Positions 52,632 to 60,994 of a stretch of 64,000 bases of DNA are shown piece by piece. Position 1 is the stretch's first letter. Each line of letters begins with the position of its first letter. Under the pieces are notes generated by a model. The model was not told the DNA's origin, did not search any database, and saw only the letters and a program-made list of their open reading frames with translations. A program made the translations under genes and the position numbers. Source of the stretch: Helicobacter saguini (GTDB lineage: Bacteria; Campylobacterota; Campylobacteria; Campylobacterales; Helicobacteraceae); contig NZ_JRMP02000003.1 in the NCBI RefSeq assembly GCF_000762875.2, positions 62,001 to 126,000 on the forward strand, in the 5' to 3' direction.

Positions 52632-55535
52632 GTGGCGTTTGGGGCAGATTCTAAAAAGATAGAATCTAGTTTGAAAGATTCTATAGAATCTAGAGAAGTA
52701 ATGAAAAAAGATTCTAAAAATATAGAATCTAAAAAATGCGATGGTGTGGATTGCCACGATTTTTATTCGCTTCGCTCACAAAAATCTCGCAATGACGAGA
52801 ATATAGAATCTAAAATGAAAGATTCTAAACAAAATAGCGTAGATGTTTCGCTTTCGCTCAACATGACGGAAAATATAGAATCTAAGGTCCTAACACTAGC
52901 AGATATTGCAGAATCTAGCACACTACAAGATTCTAATAAAGATATAGAATCTTACAAGCTAAATAAGGTTACAACAACGGCAAATACCATAAATAGCGAC
53001 ATTGACAAAGATGTGAGTAAAAATATTATCACAATCACAAAAGAAGAAATTAGCAATAAAGGCTATCAAAATTTAGAGCAGGCTTTAGAGCATCAGCCAT
53101 TTGTGAATTTCGTAGATTCTGGCTTTGGTCGTAATATTGACTTGCGTGGGCAGGGCAAGGATAGTAATCGCGCTGTAAAAATCCTAGTAAATGGTGTGCC
53201 GATAAATTCCTTAGATACGATTAGCGGTGTGGCAAGTTTCAATAATCTAAATTTAGAAGATGTAGAGGGCATTGAGATACTACCTGGTGGCTCATCTGTG
53301 GTATATGGTAGCGGTAGTCGTGGCGGTGTGGTAAATATCATCACTAAAAAGATTGATAAAGATTATCTAAAAGTCTCACTAAAAGGTAGTAGTGCGGAAG
53401 CCTTAGGACTGCAAGGTGGTAGTCTTAGTATAAATGGCGGTAAAAAGCTAAATGATTCTATATTTTTGTATGGTAGTGTGGGTGTGGGTTATATCCCGGG
53501 ACCTAGAAATACTAATATTAAACCACCAGCTATAATTTCTAGTTATTCCATATCTGCTCCAACACAAGACCAACAATGTCCAGACTATGTGCCGGGTGCT
53601 AATGGTGAACTACCTAGTGCTACACAAGGACAGGCTTGGTATCCTAGCTGTGATACTTCCCCTTTAGGTGAGACTAAAAATGCTACATTTTTAAATTACC
53701 ACGATAATAATTTGCAATTTAACGCAAACTTTGGACTAAACTATAATATTACAGAATCTCAACGACTAGAATTTAATACAACCTACGCATATAATAGACT
53801 AAAGCGTATACCTACATATTTAGATTCTAGAAATAGACGCATTATGGCAAACCCAGCGTATGAGAGCGATAAATCACAACCGCCATTTTTACTACAATCC
53901 TGCAATCCTACAACAGGCGTATGTAGATGGACTGCTGATACAGGCTCTCTTTTTCCTATGGACTATGTAGATTTAAAAGAACGTAGATATACCATAGATA
54001 TGGACTTTGTAGGAATGGACGTTCACTCTATGAATAACTCACTAAAATATAACCTTGCTATAAATGATTCTAGCACCTTTGATATAATTCTTTATCATAA
54101 TATGAATCTTATAAATTATACAAACTACTATAAAGATGGGATGTTACCGACTATGTATAGCGATTTAGCAGGCAGCTACTTTCATAATCATAATAGTGGG
54201 CTAAATATGAAATACAAGCTAGAGAGTGATAAAAATATGCTATTAGCAGGGCTAGATAATACTTTGGGCTATGCTATTAGAAAGCTGCAAATGGATGCAG
54301 TAATAGCTGACTGGGGTAGTATTTTGCCAGGTCTAGGCAAAGCATATTTAACGACAAATGCGGATAATTCTGCGTTTAAATACGCCTTTAGCCCTTATGT
54401 TTATGATAAATATGATGTGTTAGAGAATCTAAATGTAAGTGGTGGCGCTAGAATTGAGTATAGCTTTTATCGTGTAACAAATAATCAAAGAGCCGATTTT
54501 ACTAAAGATGAATCCTTAAATGGCGTAATGCCAGATATGGATACAGGGAATCTAGATTCTGCAAATTTTGATATTAAAACACATAGATTTGCTTATGCGT
54601 TAGAGATTTCTCCTGAATATAATTATTATAAAAATGGCTATGTTTTTTCGCGGTTAGAATATGGCTTTATAAGTCCATCTCCCTTTCAAATGATAGATGC
54701 TGACCCTGAAAATGAAATTAATCAAGGGGGAAGTGAAGGTCCCCCAACAGGAACAGGCACTAAAAATCTAATAAGAAATACATATAATAATTTACAACCT
54801 GAAAAATATCTAACTTTTGAAATAGGAGTAAAAGATACTTATAAATTTGATAACTTTTGGGTAAATGGAATCTATCTTAGCGCTACTACATATTACACAC
54901 ATACATTTGATGAAATCTTTTTAAATCAAACAAGTGGGACAAATTCATTTTTGTATAGAAATATAGGGCAGACGCAAAGAGCTGGATTTGAGATACTAAG
55001 TAATCAAAGCTTTATTGATAATCGTGTGCGTTTGGCTGAATCTATCGGCTATGTTTGGACTAATATTTATAAGGCTGATAGGGCATTAATGGAATCTTAT
55101 GCGGCTAATACTAATGTGGCAAATTTCGCCCTAGAAGGTAGCCGTGTGCCTTATGTCCCAGAGTGGAAAATCACTCTTAAAATCGAGGGAGATATAATCC
55201 GCTCTAGCAAACATATCCTAAGCGGCTTAGTGCAGATGAGCTATACAGGAGAATCTTATAGCCTATTTATAAGCAGTGGGAGAAATCCTACAAATAGCAC
55301 CGCTGCGCGTCCGCAAACTAGCGATGAAATATATAGCGTAATGAATAAGGGCGGATATTTTCTAATGGATTTAGGCTTAACCTATGGCTTTAATGGTGGT
55401 AAATGGAATAAATGGAAAGTAAGCTTAGGAGCAAGAAATATCCTAGATACATTCTACAAAACATATCAAAGCCGCTATTACTACTACCCGGCAATGGGTC
55501 GCAGCTACTACCTTGAAGCCAAGTGGGAATTCTAA
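52632..55535 (+). CDS. TonB-dependent outer membrane receptor, phase-variable start
   Basis: 967 residues in the intact frame from GTG 52632, but the natural start is probably ATG 52562, out of frame because of the AT tract. Residues about 5-105 are repeat linker with two REP-like units (VDCHDFYSLRSQKSRNDEN, VDVSLSLNMTE). A plug domain follows: IITITKEEISNKGYQNLEQA, DLRGQGKDSNRAVKILVNG, IEILPGGSSVVYGSGSRGGV. The beta-barrel ends YYYYPAMGRSYYLEAKWEF with a terminal Phe. The substrate, perhaps a siderophore, haem or nickel complex, cannot be told. No TonB/ExbBD nearby. Confidence 0.88.
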   Translation: MAFGADSKKIESSLKDSIESREVMKKDSKNIESKKCDGVDCHDFYSLRSQKSRNDENIESKMKDSKQNSVDVSLSLNMTENIESKVLTLADIAESSTLQDSNKDIESYKLNKVTTTANTINSDIDKDVSKNIITITKEEISNKGYQNLEQALEHQPFVNFVDSGFGRNIDLRGQGKDSNRAVKILVNGVPINSLDTISGVASFNNLNLEDVEGIEILPGGSSVVYGSGSRGGVVNIITKKIDKDYLKVSLKGSSAEALGLQGGSLSINGGKKLNDSIFLYGSVGVGYIPGPRNTNIKPPAIISSYSISAPTQDQQCPDYVPGANGELPSATQGQAWYPSCDTSPLGETKNATFLNYHDNNLQFNANFGLNYNITESQRLEFNTTYAYNRLKRIPTYLDSRNRRIMANPAYESDKSQPPFLLQSCNPTTGVCRWTADTGSLFPMDYVDLKERRYTIDMDFVGMDVHSMNNSLKYNLAINDSSTFDIILYHNMNLINYTNYYKDGMLPTMYSDLAGSYFHNHNSGLNMKYKLESDKNMLLAGLDNTLGYAIRKLQMDAVIADWGSILPGLGKAYLTTNADNSAFKYAFSPYVYDKYDVLENLNVSGGARIEYSFYRVTNNQRADFTKDESLNGVMPDMDTGNLDSANFDIKTHRFAYALEISPEYNYYKNGYVFSRLEYGFISPSPFQMIDADPENEINQGGSEGPPTGTGTKNLIRNTYNNLQPEKYLTFEIGVKDTYKFDNFWVNGIYLSATTYYTHTFDEIFLNQTSGTNSFLYRNIGQTQRAGFEILSNQSFIDNRVRLAESIGYVWTNIYKADRALMESYAANTNVANFALEGSRVPYVPEWKITLKIEGDIIRSSKHILSGLVQMSYTGESYSLFISSGRNPTNSTAARPQTSDEIYSVMNKGGYFLMDLGLTYGFNGGKWNKWKVSLGARNILDTFYKTYQSRYYYYPAMGRSYYLEAKWEF
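52747..52870. repeat. REP-like units in the TonB receptor gene
   Basis: GTGGATTGCCACGA, TTCGCTTCGCTCAC and CTCGCAATGACGAG (52747-52800) and AGATGTTTCGCTTTCGCTCA (about 52842-52870), all in frame. Confidence 0.6.
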
Positions 55536-55680
55536 CCCTTATCACTTTAGAATCTAGCAAAAAAAAAGATTCTAAAAAATTAGGAAATTTAGATTACCAC
55601 GACTTAACAAGCAAGTCTCGCAATTACAAACTCACGCTATCATTGCAAAGCAAAATTCAAGCAATCCAAATACAATAAAT

Positions 55681-55969
55681 AAAAAAGATTCTATAGAATC
55701 TAACAATGATTTACTACTTTACGCTACAACTTGCAATCTTAGCTTTATAGCTAGTAGTATTAAAAATTTGCGTTTTGATAAATCTTTCCCAAATGCAGCA
55801 AGTGAAGATATTGAATTTTGTTTCCGTTCTTTTTATAACCTTAAAAAATTCAAAAATCTTTTTAAAAAATACGCAAATGGCAAAAAAAATACTCTTAGAT
55901 AAAATCCCACAATATTATTGTTTTCTAGATAAAAGCAAGGAAATTTCTAACATTAATTATCATAGGTGA
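55681..55969 (+). pseudogene. Glycosyltransferase 2-type C-terminal remnant
   Basis: Frame 1 reads LLLYATTCNLSFIASSIKNL, RFDKSFPNAASEDIEFCFR and FKNLFKKYANGKK to a stop at 55902. The pattern TCNLSF..FD..FP.A..EDIEFC is that of family 2 glycosyltransferases near their metal and acceptor sites. A second frame resumes after an A8 run (55882-55889) with ILLDKIPQYYCFLDKSKEIS to 55969, as if one base were gained or lost. No N-terminal half precedes it; instead there is a REP-like copy at about 55590-55640. This is a degraded gene end. Confidence 0.6.
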
Positions 55970-55980
55970 TTGCTTAGAAT

Positions 55981-56217
55981 CTACCATTTTAATAGGCCGG
56001 TGCGGTTTTCATTTTGCAAGATTGTTTTTACATCCTCTAAATCTTTGATTTTTAACTCTTTGCCAAAAAGTTTATTTATATTATTTAATGTTGTGTAAAT
56101 GCCGCTGCTATCGGCGTTTTGTAAAGCTAAAGCATAATCATTAAAGCTAGATTCAAGACTTAGCATCCGCTCTCTATGCTCTTTTGCTATTAGCTTTTGT
56201 GCTGCGAATATTTTACT
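55981..56217 (-). pseudogene. Short C-terminal gene fragment of unknown origin
   Basis: Open from 56217 (after a stop) to 55981 without a convincing start; an internal ATG at 56166 lacks a ribosome binding site. It reads KIFAAQKLIAKEHRER, then FNDYALALQNADSSGIYTTL and KLFGKELKIKDLEDVKTILQ. A hydrophilic helical tail; I do not recognise the parent. It lies beside the glycosyltransferase remnant and the restriction-modification genes, in what looks like a decayed insertion site. Confidence 0.45.
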
Positions 56218-56294
56218 TTATTCTATATAGCAAACTAGATTTAGAATCTAATTTTTGATTTAAAAGCCTTAAAACAATTTTGTTTCACTCAATA

Positions 56295-58052
56295 TTACAG
56301 AATAGAATCTATCCTATTTTTTGCAATATTAAAATAAGTTTTATTTATTTCTATACCTAAAAAGTTTCGATTTAATAACTTACACGCCACGCCTGTCGTG
56401 CCACTACCCATAAATGGGTCGCAAATAAAATCATTAAGATTTGTGTGAATCTTTATTATTTCTTGCATTAATTGCAAACTTTTTTGCGTTGAGTGCTTTA
56501 CTTTTTCTTTGCCACTTACAACGCTCGTTTTAAAACTAGCCCTTAAATATGGCACATCTTTAGGCTTATTAAAAGTCCATTTTGCATTTTTCCGCACAGC
56601 CCATATAGCAAATTCGCTATCTTGCACATATCTACGATTTATATTTCTAGGCATAGGATTAGATTTTTCCCACTTTAAAATATCTTTTGTTATAAAATTT
56701 AGTGAATCTAATTTTTTTATAATAAAACTAAGATAAATGTAAGAGCAAAAAATAATAATACAGCCATCTTTATGTATAAAAGGGATAAATTTTTCTATCC
56801 ATTCACAAGGATTAAAATCTTTATCCCACTCGCCAAAATCCACGCCTTGACGCTTATTTTTCATTGTAGATAAATTATTTTCTTTGGAAATATTATAGGG
56901 CGGGTCAGTAATTATCGCATTAAATATAATCTTTTCTTTTTTTAGCATTGTTATAGAATCTAAACAATTTTCATTTAGTAAAATAATATTACAACTTTTA
57001 CTTTGATTTATAATTTCATCTGCTAACGCCTTAGCTAGTAGCGGTGGGACAGCATTTCCTATTTGCTTGCAAATTTGCGTTTTACTACCTAAAAATCTAA
57101 AATTATCACTAAAGCTTTGTAGTCTTGCTGCTTCTCTTGGTGTAATTGAGCGATTTAGCTCTGGATGTGAGTTTTTACCATTACTTGGCGTATCAAACCT
57201 TGTATCAATCGTAGGGCTTATCTCATCCCACACTAAACGACCCCAAGTTGTTTTAAATTGCTGTTTTCCATGTAAATCTTTTGGCAGATTCTCTTTTCCT
57301 CCCCCTTTTGGTATCATCTTTAGTTTATCAATGGCTATTTGTTTATGATTTGTCGCTTTGTGATTATAGAGTTTAGTTCCTCTTAGTCTTTTTTGATATT
57401 CACTTTGAGCCTTTTTTATATATTTGCTTATCTCTTCGCCCTCATTAGAATCTAAATATGCTAAATCACTAATAGCATCTTTAATAGTTATCTTTTCTTG
57501 TTTTTTAAGCTTAGAAAAATCAAATTCTATTGTTTTACTAGCGATTATAAAGGCTCTTTGTCTATTTTGTGGCACACCAAAATCACAGGCATTTAGCACA
57601 TCGTAACTAACTTTATAACCTAAATTTTTAGCATAATTTATAATTTCATTCAAAAAAAACGAATTTTCACAAGTAATTAGATTCTTTACATTTTCAATCA
57701 CAAAGATTTCAGGGTTTAGAATCTTTACAATATCTAAATATTCTTTAAATAAAAAATTCCTTTCATCTAAAAGCCCTAAGTTTTTTCCTTTTAATGAAAA
57801 GCCCTGACAAGGAGGTCCTCCTATTATCATATTTACACCAAGCTTTTTACTTAACTTTATTACTTCATTTTTTATATTTTTATCTCTTAAATCACCGCAA
57901 ATAAAATGAGTTTTAAAATGATTAAACTTAAAAGTTTGCAAGGCAGAATCTTCAAAATCAACGCCCAACACACACTCAAAATTTTCATTCATCATAAAGC
58001 CATTAGAAAATCCACCAGCCCCACAAAATAAATCAAGTATCTTATATTTCAT
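56295..58052 (-). CDS. Bifunctional DNA methyltransferase: C5-cytosine plus N6-adenine domains
   Basis: 585 residues. Residues 1 to about 348 are a C5 MTase: LDLFCGAGGFSNGF, the PCQ loop GGPPCQGFSLKG, ENVKN, QNRQRAFIIAS and GNAVPPLLAKALA. Residues about 352-585 are a beta-class amino-MTase: AIITDPPYNIS, RQGVDFGEWDKDF, NPMPRNINRRYVQDSEFAIW and the SAM motif DPFMGSGTTG. From memory these match H. pylori HP0051 (C5) and HP0050 (N6-adenine), which together modify CCTC/GAGG, and which are fused in some strains. It overlaps the HNH gene by four bases (ATGA). Confidence 0.9.
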   Translation of the reverse strand: MKYKILDLFCGAGGFSNGFMMNENFECVLGVDFEDSALQTFKFNHFKTHFICGDLRDKNIKNEVIKLSKKLGVNMIIGGPPCQGFSLKGKNLGLLDERNFLFKEYLDIVKILNPEIFVIENVKNLITCENSFFLNEIINYAKNLGYKVSYDVLNACDFGVPQNRQRAFIIASKTIEFDFSKLKKQEKITIKDAISDLAYLDSNEGEEISKYIKKAQSEYQKRLRGTKLYNHKATNHKQIAIDKLKMIPKGGGKENLPKDLHGKQQFKTTWGRLVWDEISPTIDTRFDTPSNGKNSHPELNRSITPREAARLQSFSDNFRFLGSKTQICKQIGNAVPPLLAKALADEIINQSKSCNIILLNENCLDSITMLKKEKIIFNAIITDPPYNISKENNLSTMKNKRQGVDFGEWDKDFNPCEWIEKFIPFIHKDGCIIIFCSYIYLSFIIKKLDSLNFITKDILKWEKSNPMPRNINRRYVQDSEFAIWAVRKNAKWTFNKPKDVPYLRASFKTSVVSGKEKVKHSTQKSLQLMQEIIKIHTNLNDFICDPFMGSGTTGVACKLLNRNFLGIEINKTYFNIAKNRIDSIL

Positions 58053-59221
58053 GCTAAAGTCTCATAAATGTATTCTATTAATTCATCATCATTTTCTATT
58101 TTGCTTATAGCTTTTGCAAAGTCTTTTGCTTCGCTTGAATGCTTTAAAATAGATTCTATAATTTCTTTTTGATAATTTTCATCTGCCCTATTTTTACTCA
58201 AGGCTTTATGACAAGTAGGGCAAAGTTTAACTAAATTATCTATATCATCACAAAGATTCTTATTAAAACTAAACGCTACATTATGATGAATTTCAAGGTA
58301 ATAAAATCCTTGTCTTGTCTTAAAACTCCTATCTTTAATATCATATTTATGCAAACAACCCACACATTCATCTTTTAAAAGATTTCTAGCTAAAAGTATA
58401 ATATTTGCATTTCGCACATTTTTAGATTCTATATTATTTTTTTCAAAGCCTAGTCTTTCGCGTAGTTTATCAATATTTATAGCTTGTTTATTTAGAATCA
58501 AATTATTATAAAATTCAAATCGTTTTATTATTTCATTACTACTCTCTTCTTTTTGTGATAAAGGTTTTATTTTTTCTTTATTAGATTCTAAAAGTTTTAT
58601 TTTATAAATATTTAGATTCTGCATATTTTTGTAAAAATAGGCTAGATTTACGCGAAATTGCATATTTCTTTTACGTTCATTATTTGTAAATTGCGGTTGC
58701 AATTCTCTAAAATTTAGATTCAAAAAATTTTGATTTAAATGTAAAATAAGTTTAAAATATTTTGAAAAATAATTTTTCGTGCAATAATTTGAGCAAATAT
58801 CAACAGCCATTAAATTACGATTAAAATCAGGGCTTCCATTTAGCATAAAAATCGCATTTAAAAGGGCTTTTTCAAATTCTTTAGAATCATAATTATTAAA
58901 ACCTAAAAAAATAATATTTTTATATAAGGCATTAAAATATTCATCTATTGTATAGTTTAAATCATTTTTGATTCTAACTTCGTGTTTGCCAAATTTACCA
59001 CTAAAATCTAGATTTGAGAGTTTAGATAAATTTTTATTTGTTTGTATAAAAAATTCTAGTTTTTCTTTTTCATTTATTTCATAAAATTTGCTTAATTGAT
59101 AAGTCGAGCTAATTACAAAAGATTCAAAAGATTCTATCTTTCTATCTAATCTTGTGTTAAAAAATGCAAAAAGAGCAGAATCTAAATGTTTATTTTGTAA
59201 TAATTCACTCAATTTATACAT
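58049..59221 (-). CDS. HNH restriction endonuclease, MnlI-like candidate
   Basis: 390 residues. The C-terminal HNH domain: two zinc knuckles CVGCLHKYD and LCPTCHKAL, with LEIHHNVAF carrying the catalytic His and KLCPTCHKALSKNRA closing the fold. The N-terminal 260 residues, helical and basic, would hold target recognition. It is followed directly by a C5 plus N6-adenine dual methyltransferase. MnlI (CCTC) is the known HNH type IIS enzyme guarded by one C5 and one N6-adenine MTase. That gives a testable identity. AAAAGGATAAATACG precedes ATG 59221. Confidence 0.8.
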   Translation of the reverse strand: MYKLSELLQNKHLDSALFAFFNTRLDRKIESFESFVISSTYQLSKFYEINEKEKLEFFIQTNKNLSKLSNLDFSGKFGKHEVRIKNDLNYTIDEYFNALYKNIIFLGFNNYDSKEFEKALLNAIFMLNGSPDFNRNLMAVDICSNYCTKNYFSKYFKLILHLNQNFLNLNFRELQPQFTNNERKRNMQFRVNLAYFYKNMQNLNIYKIKLLESNKEKIKPLSQKEESSNEIIKRFEFYNNLILNKQAINIDKLRERLGFEKNNIESKNVRNANIILLARNLLKDECVGCLHKYDIKDRSFKTRQGFYYLEIHHNVAFSFNKNLCDDIDNLVKLCPTCHKALSKNRADENYQKEIIESILKHSSEAKDFAKAISKIENDDELIEYIYETLA

Positions 59222-59390
59222 TCGTATTTATCCTTTTAAAGTTTGATAAAAGGCAAAATTATATCAAAATACTTTTAGAATCTTTTAGATTCTAAAGCGG
59301 AATTTAGGCTAGATTCTAACTTACATTCACTGCTAGATTCTAAGTCGCAATCCAAACTAGATTCTAAAGCAGATTCTAAAGATTTCATTT

Positions 59391-59804
59391 CTAAAGCTCA
59401 ATTAAGCTCTCGCCCTGCCTAGCAAGGCTTAGCATAGTCTTACTCCACTCCACATACACATTTAGCAGGTGCGGGGTGATGTTAAAGTGCGTAGTTATCG
59501 CATTTAGCACCTCTTTTTCCGCCTCATACATAGAATCTAAATTGAGATTATGCTCACTTAAAATCAAAGCCAAAATCTCTAGCGTGATAATTCGCTGGTC
59601 TTTTTTCGCACTAATGCGGCTTAGCGTCTCATCCAAATTAAACTTTTTTTCATCATACAAAATGTCTTGTACCTGCATTTCATCGCAGTAGCTTTTAATC
59701 ACAGCCTTTTCTCTCTCACTCACATCGCCGCTACTCCACGCCAAATGGTGTGCCAACTCCAAAAACGAAGTCTTATCACTCTCACTCAAAGTATTTAAAA
59801 ACAT
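59391..59804 (-). CDS. TerB-like cytoplasmic helical protein
   Basis: 137 residues. The all-helical pattern fits the TerB superfamily: ELAHHLAWSSGDVSEREKAV near the start with an acidic metal-type motif, ILALILSEHNLNLDSMYEAE and a hydrophobic C-terminal helix YVEWSKTMLSLA. TerB domains occur in tellurite and stress proteins and bind divalent metals. No other ter gene is near. It has one in-frame LDSMYEAE motif. AAAAGGAAAGTT precedes the ATG. The function is unknown. Confidence 0.65.
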   Translation of the reverse strand: MFLNTLSESDKTSFLELAHHLAWSSGDVSEREKAVIKSYCDEMQVQDILYDEKKFNLDETLSRISAKKDQRIITLEILALILSEHNLNLDSMYEAEKEVLNAITTHFNITPHLLNVYVEWSKTMLSLARQGESLIEL

Positions 59805-60182
59805 AACTTTCCTTTTATAAATATTCTAGATTCTATAATTCTTATTGTGAAACCTAAAAGATTCTATTAAATCTTTAGAATTTTTTTTTTTCTAATCTTA
59901 TCAAACATTAGATTCTACAAGTAAGAATAATTTTTATAAAATCTAAATTCATTCTACCTGTTTTTTTTTTTTTTGTGTAAATAAATTGTTAATTTTGCAA
60001 AATTTCTTACATTTTTTAAAATGAGTGTGTAGAATCTATACACTACTAAAATCTATCTCCTTTGCAATATCATTTAGCAAAACCACACTAAAAGATTCTA
60101 TAATTTCACTTTTTAAATGCGGATGTAGTGGCTAAAACACGAGAAAATTTATAGAATCTAAACACTAAAAGGGCGAGAGAAA
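59805..60182. other. Divergent spacer with two T tracts
   Basis: About 380 gene-free bases between the TerB-like gene and mlaD. T11 at 59881-59891 and T14 at 59961-59974, with several TAGAWTCTA copies. Either tract could affect a promoter, but I see no clear -10/-35 around them. Confidence 0.45.
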
Positions 60183-60950
60183 ATGGAGCGAAATGTGAAT
60201 TATGTGCTGATTGGGGCGATATTTTGCGCGCTGTCTGTGCTTATGATTGCGTTCATTTTTTGGATTGGGCGATTTGGCATTGATGAGCGGCGCGTGCGGA
60301 TGTATCACATTTACACGAGCGAGGGCGTGGGCGGCATCGGTGTGAATACGCCTGTGAAATACAAGGGCATTTCTGTGGGCAGCGTGATGGCGATGGGCTT
60401 TAAAAAGGACGACCCAAATGTCGTGCAAATCGATGTTGGCATAAATAAAAAAATCCCTGTCAAAGAGGGCAGCCAGCTTATGATTGATAGCGATGGCTTT
60501 GTGGGGATGAGCTATCTTAGTTTGCTGCAAAATGACGCGGGCGCGGTGATTAAAGAAGATTCTAAAGCCGAGCTAACTTTGGCGAAAAATACGCTAAGTA
60601 AAATTATGGGTAATGCGGAGGGTATGAGTAGCGATGTGCAGGCGATTTTGCATAATGTGAAGGTGATTACGGATAGTCAGAATCTGCAGGATATTCGCGA
60701 TGCGATTGCTTCGCTAGAGTCGACTAAGAAAAGTTTGGATAGCACCCTTGCTAGTGCGGATAAGCTGATGAAAGATATTGATAAAGCCCTTGTGCGTGGG
60801 GATTTTAACTTTAAAGAGATTTTGATACCGCTTGTCAATCGTAGTAATATGAGCTTGCAGATTCTAAACACATTTTTAGAAAAGGCAAGTCATTTTATGG
60901 ATAGGCTAGAGCGCGACCCGTATGAGACGCTACTTGGAAAACGCGGGTAG
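60183..60950 (+). CDS. mlaD: MlaD-like MCE-domain lipid transport protein
   Basis: 255 residues. N-terminal membrane helix (LIGAIFCALSVLMIAFIFWI), then an MCE domain: GVGGIGVNTPVKYKGISVGS and IDSDGFVGMSYLSLL. The C-terminal half is helical or coiled. These subunits form hexameric rings that shuttle phospholipids between membranes. No MlaE/MlaF genes lie in the window, although H. pylori keeps them close. GGGCGAGAGAAA precedes the ATG. The gene holds very few repeat motifs. Confidence 0.85.
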   Translation: MERNVNYVLIGAIFCALSVLMIAFIFWIGRFGIDERRVRMYHIYTSEGVGGIGVNTPVKYKGISVGSVMAMGFKKDDPNVVQIDVGINKKIPVKEGSQLMIDSDGFVGMSYLSLLQNDAGAVIKEDSKAELTLAKNTLSKIMGNAEGMSSDVQAILHNVKVITDSQNLQDIRDAIASLESTKKSLDSTLASADKLMKDIDKALVRGDFNFKEILIPLVNRSNMSLQILNTFLEKASHFMDRLERDPYETLLGKRG

Positions 60951-60994
60951 ATTCTATAACTATGATTTATATGTTAAATAAGTTATAAATCTTT

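Noticed and set aside
59881-59974. T11 and T14 as phase-variable promoter tracts
   Set aside because: No -10 or -35 elements could be placed around them, so I only noted them in the spacer.
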